In this document: piece by piece, positions 52,898 through 62,589 of the stretch | How the letters are laid out: the number at the start of each line of letters is the position of its first letter | How positions within the stretch are numbered: position 1 is the first letter of the stretch | NCBI RefSeq assembly: GCF_900176205.1 | Contig: NZ_LT859959.1 | Coordinates: 7,733,099 to 7,797,098 of the forward strand | Reading direction: 5' to 3' | DNA length: 64,000 nucleotides | Source of the DNA: Bradyrhizobium sp. ORS 285 | GTDB taxonomy: Bacteria; Pseudomonadota; Alphaproteobacteria; Rhizobiales; Xanthobacteraceae | Program-made: the position numbers and the translations under genes | The notes under the pieces: generated by a model | Seen by the model: only the letters and a program-made list of their open reading frames with translations | Databases searched by the model: none | What the model was told of the DNA's origin: nothing

Positions 52898-53413
52898 ATG
52901 GATGCTGCCGAGCTGCGCGCCATGCAGGCGCCGATCAAGGAACGCTACAAGGCTGACCCCTCCGCCGCCGTGATCACCTTGAAGGCCAAGGGCGAGGTCG
53001 GCGGCGACGGCCTGACCTGCAAGCTTGAGACCGGCCGCGCGCTGGCGGTGGCCGGCCTGCATCCCGCCACCGGCGGCTCTGGCCTGGAGCTGTGCTCCGG
53101 CGACATGCTGCTGGAAGCCTTGGTCGCCTGCGCCGGTGTCACCCTGAAGTCGGTCGCGACCGCCGTCGAGGTCCCGCTCAAGAGCGGCCTCGTGCTGGCC
53201 GAAGGCGATCTCGATTTTCGCGGCACGCTCGGCGTCGACAAGGAGGCCCCGGTCGGCTTCCAGGAGATCCGCCTGCGCTTCGAGGTCGACACCGATGCGC
53301 CCCAAGACAAGCTCGATCTGCTGCTCAAGCTCACCGAGCGCTATTGCGTGGTCTATCAGACCATCAAGAACGGCCCGAAGGTGTCGGTCAGCTTGAAGCG
53401 GGTGGCGGCGTAG
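52898..53413 (+). CDS. OsmC-like peroxidase-family protein
   Basis: 171 residues. Peroxidatic Cys78 in ALVACAGVTLKSVATA and resolving Cys150 in LTERYCVVYQTI, the OsmC/Ohr two-cysteine arrangement. Downstream of a transporter operon by 56 bases; CGGGAGAG is the RBS. A third cysteine (Cys66, LELCSGDML) is also present. Expected to reduce organic hydroperoxides or act in sulfur-compound metabolism alongside the transporter. Confidence 0.87.
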   Translation: MDAAELRAMQAPIKERYKADPSAAVITLKAKGEVGGDGLTCKLETGRALAVAGLHPATGGSGLELCSGDMLLEALVACAGVTLKSVATAVEVPLKSGLVLAEGDLDFRGTLGVDKEAPVGFQEIRLRFEVDTDAPQDKLDLLLKLTERYCVVYQTIKNGPKVSVSLKRVAA

Positions 53414-53424
53414 CTTCTAGCAAC

Positions 53425-53593
53425 GGTGTCGTCCCCGCGAACGCGGGGACCCATAACCACCGTCGGTGATGGCTGGCCCCGCTGGTCACTCCGATCTTCT
53501 CTCACCCATAACCGCCTGTGGTTATGGGTCCCGGGTCGGCGCTCCCCACGGCGATGCTTGCGCACCGCCGCGCTCCGCTTGCCCGGGACGACG
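53425..53593. repeat. Palindromic repeat, TGTCGTCCC family
   Basis: Left GGTGTCGTCCCCGCGAACGC..GGGGACCCATAACCACC; right GTGGTTATGGGTCCCGGGTC..TTGCCCGGGACGAC, imperfect arms with an inserted GC-rich segment. Ends a few bases before the next gene. Confidence 0.75.
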
Positions 53594-53600
53594 GCTGAAC

Positions 53601-54404
53601 ATGTCCCTCGATCCGTCCTTCCTGCTCGTCCTCGGCCTGCGCATGGCGATCGCGGCGTCGTTCGTTGTATCTGCCTCGATGATCGCCGAGCGCACCGGCC
53701 CCGTGATCGGCGCACTCGTCGCGACGCTGCCGATCTCGGCCGGCCCGACCTACGTCTTCCTGGCGCTCGATCATGACGCGGCCTTCATCGCGGAAGGAGC
53801 CCTGACCAGCCTGCCGATCAATGCCGCGACGATCTTCCTCAGCCTCGCCTATGCCGTGCTGGCGCAGCGCCATAGCGTGCTTGTCGCAAGCGCTACCGCG
53901 GTCGCGGTGTGGCTCGGTCTCGCATCCCTCATCAAGAGCGTGCAGTGGACGCTTCCGATGGGCGTCATCGCCAACATCATCACCTTCGCGATTTGCCTGC
54001 CGCTGCTCGCACGCTATCGCCACGCCAAGATGCCGCTGATCACCCGACGTTGGTACGACGTGCCGCTGCGCGCCTCCCTGGTCGCAACGCTCGTCGCCAC
54101 CGTCACCTCGGTCTCCGGCTGGGCCGGCCCTAGCGTGTCCGGCATCCTCGCGCTATTCCCGATCGTCTTCACCTCGATGATGCTGATCCTGCAGCCCCGC
54201 ATCGGCGGCCCCGCCACGGCCGCCGTCATGGCCAACGGCGCCTGGGGCCTGATCGGCTTTTCGCTCGCCGTCATCGTGCTGCATCTCGGCAGCCTGCATC
54301 TCGGCGCCGTCGCGGGCCTAAGCGGCGCACTGGCGACCTGCGTCGGCTGGAATCTCGGCCTGTGGGCGCTGGGGCGAAGAAAAGCGGCGAGGCAAGCTGC
54401 GTAG
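53601..54404 (+). CDS. Integral membrane protein of unknown function
   Basis: 267 residues and about eight hydrophobic segments (LVLGLRMAIAASFVVSAS first). GPVIGALVATLPISAGPTYVFLAL and the later TSVSGWAGPSVSGILALFPIVFTSMMLIL look like two repeats of a transporter-like fold, with glycine/proline-rich P-x-GP motifs in both halves. No family recognised. Start 53601 (MSLDPSFLLV) is the ATG before the first segment; the open frame begins earlier within the repeat. The stop codon TAG lies within the repeat at 54400-54489. Confidence 0.8.
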   Translation: MSLDPSFLLVLGLRMAIAASFVVSASMIAERTGPVIGALVATLPISAGPTYVFLALDHDAAFIAEGALTSLPINAATIFLSLAYAVLAQRHSVLVASATAVAVWLGLASLIKSVQWTLPMGVIANIITFAICLPLLARYRHAKMPLITRRWYDVPLRASLVATLVATVTSVSGWAGPSVSGILALFPIVFTSMMLILQPRIGGPATAAVMANGAWGLIGFSLAVIVLHLGSLHLGAVAGLSGALATCVGWNLGLWALGRRKAARQAA

Positions 54405-54489
54405 GGTGGGCAAAGCGAAGCGTGCCCACCAACCGCGGCACGTGCTCGACATGGTGGGCACGACGCTCCGCGTCTTTGCCCACCCTACG
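54400..54489. repeat. Palindromic repeat (GTAGGGTGGGCAAAGC family) overlapping a stop codon
   Basis: Left CGTAGGGTGGGCAAAGCGAA at 54400, right TGGTGGGCACGACGCTCCG..TTTGCCCACCCTACG ending 54489. The first bases supply the TAG stop (54402-54404) of the membrane-protein gene. Confidence 0.85.
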
Positions 54490-54503
54490 TTCCCAGCTCT
54501 CTG

Positions 54504-54584
54504 CTCCGTCATTGCGAGCGCAGCGAAGCAATCCAGAGTCCCACCCGAGCCCTGGATTGCTTCGCTGCGCTCGCAATGACGGAG
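54504..54584. repeat. 33-bp perfect inverted repeat (GATTGCTTCGC family)
   Basis: Arms 54504-54536 and 54552-54584 are exact reverse complements (core CCGTCATTGCGAGCGCAGCG), 15-nt loop. Same family as 12090-12176. Confidence 0.93.
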
Positions 54585-54615
54585 AGTTTTGGGACACGCT
54601 GCCTCCCCACGCCCG

Positions 54616-54721
54616 CTGTCACTCCGCGGCGCGCAAAGCGCGAGCCCGGAATCCATCGGGCCGCATATGTCGAGGAGAGATGGATTCCGGGCTCGCGCTG
54701 ACGCGCCCCCCGGAATGACAG
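54616..54721. repeat. Palindromic repeat (CCCGGAATCCAT family)
   Basis: Left CTGTCACTCCGCGGCGCGCA..CGAGCCCGGAATCCAT; right ATGGATTCCGGGCTCGCGCTG..CCCGGAATGACAG; adjoins the 3' end of mutS. Three repeats of different families stand in a row in this convergent gap. Confidence 0.8.
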
Positions 54722-54724
54722 CGA

Positions 54725-57469
54725 CTACTTGTTCGGTAGTTTCGCCTTCAGCCGATACAGCGCATCCAGCGCCTCGCGCGGCGTCATCTCGTCGGGATGC
54801 AGATCCTTCACCGCGGCGATCAGCTCCTCGGTCTCCTTCGACATCGCGGGCTCCACGGCCGCGCGCGAGGGCACCGCGAACAGCGGGAGATCATCGACCA
54901 GCGCGCGCGCGTTCTGGCCGCGGTCGGCGGCCTCCAGTTTCGCCAGCACCGATTTGGCGCGGCTGATCACGGCCGGCGGCAGGCCGGCGAGCTTCGCGAC
55001 CTGGATGCCGTAGGAGCGGTCGGCGGAGCCGGGCAGCACCTCGTGCAGGAACACCACGTCGCCCTGCCATTCCTTGACGCGCACCGTGGCGTTGAACAGC
55101 CGCGGCAGCTTGGCGGCGAGGGCGGTGAGCTCGTGATAATGCGTCGCGAACAGCGTGCGGCAGCGGTTGCTCTCGTGCAGATGCTCGATCGCCGCCCAGG
55201 CAATCGAGAGGCCGTCGAACGTCGCGGTGCCGCGGCCGATCTCGTCGAGGATGACCAGCGCCCGCTCGCCGGCCTGGTTGAGGATCGCCGCGGTCTCGAC
55301 CATCTCGACCATGAAGGTCGAGCGCCCGCGCGCCAGATCGTCGGCGGCGCCGACGCGCGAGAACAGCCGGTCGACGATGCCGATGCGGGCGCGGCTCGCC
55401 GGCACGAACGAGCCGATCTGCGCCAGCAACGCGATCAGCGCGTTCTGGCGCAGGAAGGTCGATTTACCCGCCATGTTCGGGCCGGTCAGCAGCCACAGCT
55501 GGCCGCTCTTGTGTCCTGGAGTCGGCGACAGATCGCAGGAATTGGCGATGAACGGCTGGCCCTCGCGCTTCAGCGATTGCTCCACGACAGGATGACGGCC
55601 GCCCTCGATCGCGAAGCCGAGCGAGCCGTCGACCTCGGGCCGGACGTAGTTGTCGTCGACCGCGAGCTTGGCGAGCGCGGTCGCGACATCGAGCATCGCA
55701 AAGCCATGCGCAGCCGCGCGCAGATCGTCGCCGATCGCGAGCGCCTGCGTGCAGAGCCGGTCGAAGATCTCGAGCTCGAGATTGAGCGCGCGCTCGCCGG
55801 CATTGGCGATCTTGGCCTCGATCTCGCCGAGCTCCGAGGTGGTGAAACGCACCTGGCCGGCCAATGTCTGGCGATGGATGAAGGTCGCGTTCAGCGGGGC
55901 CGACATCAGCTTGTCGCCGTGCTGCGCGGTGACCTCGACGAAATAGCCGAGCACGTTGTTGTGCCGGATCTTGAGCGCCTTCACGCCGGTCTGGTCGGCA
56001 TAGCGCGCCTGCATCGAGGCGACGACGAGGCGGGAGGCGTCGCGCAGATTGCGCGTCTCGTCGAGCGTCGCGTCATAGCCAACCCGGACGAAGCCGCCGT
56101 CGCGCTTGATCAGCGGCAGCTGCTCGTCGAGCGCGCGGGCGAATTCGTCGGCGAGGGCGCGCGCCGGCCGCGCCAGCGCCGCCATGATCGATGCGACCTC
56201 CTGCGGCGGCTGGTCGAGCGTGGACAGCCGCGCCAGCGCCTGGTCGGCCGCGAGGATGCCGTCGCGCAAGGCCGCGAGATCGCGCGGGCCGCCGCGGCCG
56301 ACCGACAGCCGTGCCATCGCGCGTGTCATGTCCGGCGCGCCGCGCAGGATCGAACGGATGTCCTCGCGCGCGGCGCTGTCGGCGACGAACACGTTGACGG
56401 CATCGAGCCGGCGGCCGATCTGCGCCGGCTCCGTCAACGGCGCGGCGAGCCGCTGCGCGAGCAGACGGGAGCCGGCCGAGGTGACCGTGCAGTCGATGGC
56501 GTCGAGCAGCGAGCCGCGCCGCTCGCCGGCGAGCGTGCGCGTCAGCTCGAGATTGGCGCGGGTCGCCGGATCGATCGCCATGGTGCTGCCGGTCGCCTCG
56601 CGCGCGGGCGGCGCCAGCGGCGGGCGCTGGCCGATCTGGGTGCGCTCGACATAGGTGACGCAGGCTGCGGCCGCGGTGGCTTCCAGCCGCGACAGCACGG
56701 CGAGCCCGTCCATCGTGGCGACGGCGAAGTAATCACACAGCCGCCGCTCGGCGGTGGCGCCGTCGAACACGTCGCGCGTCAGCGGCGTCACCGCGGCGAG
56801 CTCGCGCAGCACCGGCTCGAACGCTTCGTCCGAGTAGAGAGCGTCGGAGACGATGACTTCGTTCGGATTGATCCGCGCCAAGGTCGCCGTCAACTCGGCG
56901 AAGGCACATTCGGTGACGATGAAGTCCGAGGTCGAGATGTCGATCCAGGCGAGCCCGAGCCGGTCGCCGCCGGAGGAGCCGCGGCTGCGCGCGATCGACA
57001 GCAGATAGTTGTTGGCGCGCGCGTCGAGCAGGTTGTCTTCCGTCAGCGTGCCCGGCGTCACCACGCGCACCACGCCGCGCTTGACCACGCTCTTGTTGCC
57101 GCGTGCCCGCGCCGCGGCCGGATCCTCCATCTGCTCGCAGACCGCGACGCGGATGCCCTGCGCGATCAATCGATGCAGATAGTCCTCGGAGCGCTCGACC
57201 GGCACGCCGCACATCGGGATGTCCTGGCCCTGATGCTTGCCGCGCTTGGTGAGCACGATGCCGAGCGCCTTGGAGGCGACCTCGGCGTCCTCGAAGAACA
57301 GCTCGTAGAAATCGCCCATCCGGTAGAACAGCATCAGCCCGGGATGCGCGGCCTTGATGTCGAGATACTGCTCCATCATCGGCGTGAGCTTGGCCGGCGC
57401 CTCGGCGGGCACGGCCGAGGATACCGACTCTTGCGGAATCGGGGCGGAGATGGGCTGCTGGATCGTCAT
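54725..57469 (-). CDS. mutS: DNA mismatch-repair protein MutS
   Basis: 914 residues, full length. Mismatch-binding F-x-E motif in [15 protein letters not shown], connector and lever domains, ATPase Walker [15 protein letters not shown], Walker [21 protein letters not shown], and the DADD-like switch [12 protein letters not shown]-terminal segment [31 protein letters not shown] is the clamp helix. Start 57469 ([13 protein letters not shown]) has an alanine/proline-rich entry common in alphaproteobacteria. It is divergent from pcaF. Confidence 0.95.
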   Translation of the reverse strand: MTIQQPISAPIPQESVSSAVPAEAPAKLTPMMEQYLDIKAAHPGLMLFYRMGDFYELFFEDAEVASKALGIVLTKRGKHQGQDIPMCGVPVERSEDYLHRLIAQGIRVAVCEQMEDPAAARARGNKSVVKRGVVRVVTPGTLTEDNLLDARANNYLLSIARSRGSSGGDRLGLAWIDISTSDFIVTECAFAELTATLARINPNEVIVSDALYSDEAFEPVLRELAAVTPLTRDVFDGATAERRLCDYFAVATMDGLAVLSRLEATAAAACVTYVERTQIGQRPPLAPPAREATGSTMAIDPATRANLELTRTLAGERRGSLLDAIDCTVTSAGSRLLAQRLAAPLTEPAQIGRRLDAVNVFVADSAAREDIRSILRGAPDMTRAMARLSVGRGGPRDLAALRDGILAADQALARLSTLDQPPQEVASIMAALARPARALADEFARALDEQLPLIKRDGGFVRVGYDATLDETRNLRDASRLVVASMQARYADQTGVKALKIRHNNVLGYFVEVTAQHGDKLMSAPLNATFIHRQTLAGQVRFTTSELGEIEAKIANAGERALNLELEIFDRLCTQALAIGDDLRAAAHGFAMLDVATALAKLAVDDNYVRPEVDGSLGFAIEGGRHPVVEQSLKREGQPFIANSCDLSPTPGHKSGQLWLLTGPNMAGKSTFLRQNALIALLAQIGSFVPASRARIGIVDRLFSRVGAADDLARGRSTFMVEMVETAAILNQAGERALVILDEIGRGTATFDGLSIAWAAIEHLHESNRCRTLFATHYHELTALAAKLPRLFNATVRVKEWQGDVVFLHEVLPGSADRSYGIQVAKLAGLPPAVISRAKSVLAKLEAADRGQNARALVDDLPLFAVPSRAAVEPAMSKETEELIAAVKDLHPDEMTPREALDALYRLKAKLPNK

Positions 57470-57613
57470 GGCGCGGAAACTAGCCAATTTGCCCGGACGG
57501 TCCTACCGCTTTGCGGAGGCTGTCCCGGTTTTCCACGATGGGTGTTGCTCACTCTGCCTGTTGCTGGCGGCCCTAAAGAGGGGGAGTGCACTGTGGTGCG
57601 GCGGCGGTGCTGC

Positions 57614-57836
57614 AACCTCTCCCCGCTCTTTGCGGGGAGAGGTCGGATTGCGCAGCAATCCGGGTGAGGGGCATGGCACAGACGTGGCCATGTCATTGGT
57701 CCATCGGACAGGCACGGCGGCTGTCTGCCAATATGGAATCTCGCAGATGCATTCGCTGGGGTCGTTGCAGGAAAGCAGCACCGCCCGTGCGGTTGCCCCT
57801 CACCCCGCCCTCTCCCCGTGAAGAACGGGGAGAGGG
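57614..57836. repeat. Palindromic repeat, CCTCTCCC...GGGTGAGGGG family
   Basis: Left AACCTCTCCCCGCTCTTTGC..GGGGAGAGGTCGGATTGC, GGGTGAGGGGC (57614-57672); right GCCCCTCACCCCGCCCTCTC..GGGGAGAGG (57796-57836), separated by about 120 bases. Lies in the divergent mutS/pcaF gap. Confidence 0.8.
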
Positions 57837-57973
57837 AGCGCACCGATCGCGGGGAGAGATCGCGTGTCCTGAATGCTCACGCATGCCACCCCGCGCTCCC
57901 GTCATTTGACCTGCTCCCATCGCACTCCTAAAACCGCCGTCAATTCTGACCAGAAACACCCCGGGAGAGAGCG

Positions 57974-59182
<1,209 letters not shown>

Positions 59183-59192
59183 TCGGTCACTC

Positions 59193-59294
59193 CTCATCCT
59201 GAGGAGACCGCCGCAGGCGGTCGTCTCGAAGGATGAGGCCCGGACTGTGGCCTCATGGTTCGAGACGGCGCTTCGCGCCTCCTCACCATGAGGG
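59193..59294. repeat. Palindromic repeat between pcaF and the dioxygenase gene
   Basis: Left CTCATCCTGAGGAGACCGCC..GGCGGTCGTCTCGAAGGATGAGG; right GCCTCATGGTTCGAGACGGCG..GCGCCTCCTCACCATGAGG. Different family from the other repeats. Confidence 0.8.
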
Positions 59295-59406
59295 GAAGCA
59301 GCGGAGCGGCCCGCAGGGCCGAACCGCATTTGGGAGATGAGTCCGCCAACGTCGAGATTCCGGGTTCGACGCTGACCCTTCGTCCCGGAATGACGGAGAA
59401 CGAGGA

Positions 59407-60300
59407 ATGACCATCTCCCGCGAACAGGACATCACTCCCGCCGTGCTGGCCGTGATGGAGCGCACCGAGAATCCGCGGCTGCGCGAGATCATGGTGTCGC
59501 TGATCAGGCACCTGCACGGCTTCGTCCGCGACGTCCGGCTGACCGAAGCCGAATTCCGCGAAGCCGCCGCCCTCATCGCCGAACTCGGCCAGCGCACCAA
59601 CGACACCCACAATGAAGTCGTGCTGATGGCCGGCTCGCTCGGCGTCTCGCCGCTGGTCTGCCTGCTCAACAATGGCGACGGCGGCAACACCGAGACGGCA
59701 CAGTCGCTGCTCGGCCCGTTCTGGCGGCTGAACTCGCCGGTGACCGCGAATGGCGGCTCGATCCTGCGCTCGGCCACGCCTGGGCCAGCGCTGTTCGTTA
59801 ACGGGCGTGTGGTCGACCCTAACGGCGAGCCGGTCGCCGGCGCCGAGGTGGACGTCTGGCACGCCTCTCCCGTCGGCTACTACGAGAACCAGGATCCCGA
59901 GCAGGCCGATATGAACCTGCGCGGCAAGCTCACCACCGATCCCGACGGCCGCTTCTGGTTTCGCTCCGTCATGATGGTCGGCTATCCGATTCCTACGGAC
60001 GGCGTCGTCGGCCGTCTCCTGAAGGCGCAGGGCCGCCATCCCTATCGCCCGGCACATCTGCATGCACTGATCGTCAAGCAAGGCTTCAAGGTGCTGATCT
60101 CGCAGGTCTACGACCCCAACGACCCGCACATCGACAGCGACGTGCAGTTCGGCGTCACCCGCGCGCTGCTCGGCAACTTCATCCGCCACGACGAACCGCA
60201 TCCGACCGAGCCCGACGTCACCGCGCCCTGGTACTCGCTCGATCACGTCTACCGCATGGAGATCGGCGACACCGTGCTGCCGCGGGCGCCGATCAAGTAG
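59407..60300 (+). CDS. Intradiol dioxygenase, hydroxyquinol 1,2-dioxygenase type
   Basis: 297 residues with the catechol/hydroxyquinol 1,2-dioxygenase pattern. N-terminal helical domain (1-110, IMVSLIRHLHGFVRDVRL) then the Fe(III) barrel; ligands Tyr159 (VWHASPVGYYENQ), Tyr193 (VGYPIPTDGVVG), His217 and His219 (RPAHLHAL). The phrase GYPIPTDGVVG with QGFKVLISQVYDPNDPHIDSDVQFGV suits hydroxyquinol or chlorocatechol enzymes better than catechol enzymes. It would give maleylacetate or a muconate; pcaF upstream points to complete aromatic-ring use. Confidence 0.88.
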   Translation: MTISREQDITPAVLAVMERTENPRLREIMVSLIRHLHGFVRDVRLTEAEFREAAALIAELGQRTNDTHNEVVLMAGSLGVSPLVCLLNNGDGGNTETAQSLLGPFWRLNSPVTANGGSILRSATPGPALFVNGRVVDPNGEPVAGAEVDVWHASPVGYYENQDPEQADMNLRGKLTTDPDGRFWFRSVMMVGYPIPTDGVVGRLLKAQGRHPYRPAHLHALIVKQGFKVLISQVYDPNDPHIDSDVQFGVTRALLGNFIRHDEPHPTEPDVTAPWYSLDHVYRMEIGDTVLPRAPIK

Positions 60301-60386
60301 CCGCTGAATGGCCGGGGTAGCGCTTAACGGGTGCCGATTGCCAAATGCGACCCGCGGCGCCATATTTCATGGATGAGAGGTTTGTC

Positions 60387-60635
60387 ATGGATGTCAACAT
60401 CTCCCTGACCGAAGAACTCGGCGAGTTCGTCAAGGCCAAGGTGTCGAGCGGCCGCTACAACTCCGCGAGCGAGGTCGTGAGCGAAGCTCTTCGGCTGCTG
60501 GAACAGGCTGAGCAGGCGCGTGTCGATGCCTTGCGCCGGGCGTGGGCCGAAGGGGAGGCGAGCGGCGATGCTGGGGTCGCTGATTTCGCCGGCATCAAGC
60601 AGCTGGGACGGCAATCCCTCAAGACCGGCAATTAG
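60387..60635 (+). CDS. parD: ParD-type antitoxin
   Basis: 82 residues. Ribbon-helix-helix MDVNISLTEELGEFVKAKVS then GRYNSASEVVSEALRLLEQ, the ParD/CopG pattern, and an acidic/flexible C-terminus that neutralises the toxin. Start 60387 with GAGAGG upstream is preferred over an in-frame ATG at 60345. The stop adjoins the toxin start. Confidence 0.9.
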   Translation: MDVNISLTEELGEFVKAKVSSGRYNSASEVVSEALRLLEQAEQARVDALRRAWAEGEASGDAGVADFAGIKQLGRQSLKTGN

Positions 60636-60938
60636 GTGAAAGAGGTTCGCCTTTCTCGACTTGCGCAACAGGACCTGATCGCCATTTGGCGCAAGGTCGC
60701 AGAGGACAATGGCCCGGCGACGGCCGACCAGTGGATCGATCGTATCGAACGTCGATGCCAGCAACTGGCCTCCTTCCCACAGTCGGGGCCCGCACGTCCG
60801 GATATCGCGTTCGACGCACGCATGCTCGTGATTGGACGATGGCTTGCGCTTTATCGGGTTGAAGCAGGTGGCGTGCGCATCATGCGCGTGACCGACGCTG
60901 CACAAGATCTGGGCGAGATCGACTTCTCCGACGAGTAG
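60636..60938 (+). CDS. parE: ParE-type toxin
   Basis: 100 residues, RelE/ParE fold: VRLSRLAQQDLIAIWRKVAE, then WIDRIERRCQQLASFPQSGPARPDI, MLVIGRWLALYRVEAGGVRIMRVTDAAQD. GTG start at 60636, with no gap after the parD stop. ParE toxins inhibit DNA gyrase. Chromosomal setting with no other plasmid features. Confidence 0.9.
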   Translation: MKEVRLSRLAQQDLIAIWRKVAEDNGPATADQWIDRIERRCQQLASFPQSGPARPDIAFDARMLVIGRWLALYRVEAGGVRIMRVTDAAQDLGEIDFSDE

Positions 60939-60995
60939 TTTGCAAAGCCATTTACCTTTATACCTATCGCGTCCTCCTGCGGAGAGCGCACGCGT

Positions 60996-62060
60996 ATGAC
61001 GTCCCTCGATCTGCCGTCCGCTGCCGAGCCCTCGCGTCTGACCGAAGTCTTGTGCGCCTCCAGCGCGCTCGGCGCGGGCGCCGTGCGCGAGGTCGTCGTG
61101 CTCAGCGCGCGCGACATCATCGTCTCGCGGATCATCCGGCTTGGCGTGAGCTATGATGGTCCGGCGCCCGATGCCCCGCGCACACTGATCCTCAAGATCG
61201 CGCAGGAGAGTTTTGCCAAGACTCTGTGGCGGGCCGGGCGGCAGGAGGCTGCGTTCTACACGACAGTCGCGCCGCATCTGCCGCAGCAACTGGTGCCGCG
61301 CTGCTTCGGAGCGCATTGGGACGACGATAGCCACGATTGGCATCTGCTGCTGGAGGATCTGACCGACAGTCACGAGATCGCGACGGAATGGCCGCTGCCG
61401 CCGACATCGGCGCAGGCTGGGGCCATCGTCGACGCACTGGCGCGGCTGCACGCGGCGTGGTGGGACCATCCCGATCTCGGCCGAACGATCGGCGAATTCA
61501 TCGCGCCCGCGGCCATGGCGCAGGTGATGGTGCAACTCGCCGGCCATCTCGAACACTTCACCGCGCTGCTCGGCGATCGCCTGAGCGCGGAGCGACGTGA
61601 GGTCTACCGGCGCTTCATGGCAGCTACACCAAGACTGCTCGCGCGCTATCACTCACAGCGTCATCTCACGATCGCGCATGGCGATGCGCATAGCTGGAAC
61701 TTCCTGCTTCCCAAGCCCGGCGTCGCGGATCGCGCGCGCGTGTTCGACTTCGACCAGTGGCGGATCAATGTCGGGGCGAACGATCTCGCTTATCTGATGG
61801 GTCTTCAGTGGTATCCGCACTACCGCCAGCGGGTCGAGCGTGAGCTACTCGATCGCTACCACGCGACCCTTCTCAGCCATGGCGTGAGCGGCTACAGCCG
61901 CGCCGCGCTCGACGACGATTACCGCTACGGCGTGCTCTGGCAGATCACCAAGCCTGTGTGGCAGTGGACCGCGAACATTCCACCCATCATCTGGTGGAAT
62001 AATCTGGAGCGCATCTTCCTCGCCGTCGACGATCTCGGCTGCCGCGATCTGTTGGATTGA
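60996..62060 (+). CDS. APH-fold phosphotransferase
   Basis: 354 residues resembling ecdysteroid-kinase-like/aminoglycoside-phosphotransferase family proteins. ATP-binding strand region LILKIAQESFAKTLWRAGRQEAAFY, catalytic loop IAHGDAHSWNFLL (HxDxxxxN type), metal-binding VFDFDQWRINVGANDLAYLMG. Substrate unknown; not necessarily an antibiotic-resistance enzyme. RBS CGGAGAGCG. It stands downstream of parDE by 57 bases. Confidence 0.85.
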   Translation: MTSLDLPSAAEPSRLTEVLCASSALGAGAVREVVVLSARDIIVSRIIRLGVSYDGPAPDAPRTLILKIAQESFAKTLWRAGRQEAAFYTTVAPHLPQQLVPRCFGAHWDDDSHDWHLLLEDLTDSHEIATEWPLPPTSAQAGAIVDALARLHAAWWDHPDLGRTIGEFIAPAAMAQVMVQLAGHLEHFTALLGDRLSAERREVYRRFMAATPRLLARYHSQRHLTIAHGDAHSWNFLLPKPGVADRARVFDFDQWRINVGANDLAYLMGLQWYPHYRQRVERELLDRYHATLLSHGVSGYSRAALDDDYRYGVLWQITKPVWQWTANIPPIIWWNNLERIFLAVDDLGCRDLLD

Positions 62061-62141
62061 GTGAGGAGCCGGGGGAGCGTGGCGCAGAACGCTGATGACT
62101 ATCTCACGCCTGCAGCGTCGGGTTGCCGAACGAAGCTACAG

Positions 62142-62336
62142 ATTCGGTGTCGTCCCGGGCAAGCACGTCGGCGCGGAGCGTTGGCGTGCGCCGACCCGGG
62201 ACCCATACTCCCGGGAGACGTTTGAGGCAGGATCGCAACTCCGAGTCTTCGCCTCATAACGGCCTGTGGTTATGGATCCCGGCTCTGCGCCCCGGCGTCG
62301 CTGTGCGACGCCAGTGCTTGGCCGGGATGACAGCGG
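62142..62336. repeat. Palindromic repeat, TGTCGTCCCGG family
   Basis: Left ATTCGGTGTCGTCCCGGGCA..CCGACCCGGGACCCATACTCC; right GTTATGGATCCCGG..TGGCCGGGATGACAGCGG; loop (62216-62260) GACGTTTGAGGCAGGATCGC, nearly the same as in the repeat at 46189. About 250 bases of otherwise featureless sequence follow before the next gene. Confidence 0.82.
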
Positions 62337-62589
62337 ATGTGGAGACGCAGCTTCGTGACGATCCAAGCGAACGAGTGGTTATCCCAAATCGCTTTAAGCA
62401 TTGTCCGCTCATATCGCCGCGTCCTCTTAACGATCACCAGAGATTGTTCGGTCGCTCTCAAACCAGCCCGAGGGGGCGGCGCGACATACCGACATGTGCA
62501 TGGCGTTTGGTGCGGTCACGGAAAGGTGCGGCGTCCTCGGACCACTGGACGGCTTGCGAAAGTACAATATTTGTGCTTTTGTGTTCCCC

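Noticed and set aside
54797..57667. 956-codon plus-strand open frame
   Set aside because: Antisense of mutS, which has complete catalytic motifs on the minus strand.
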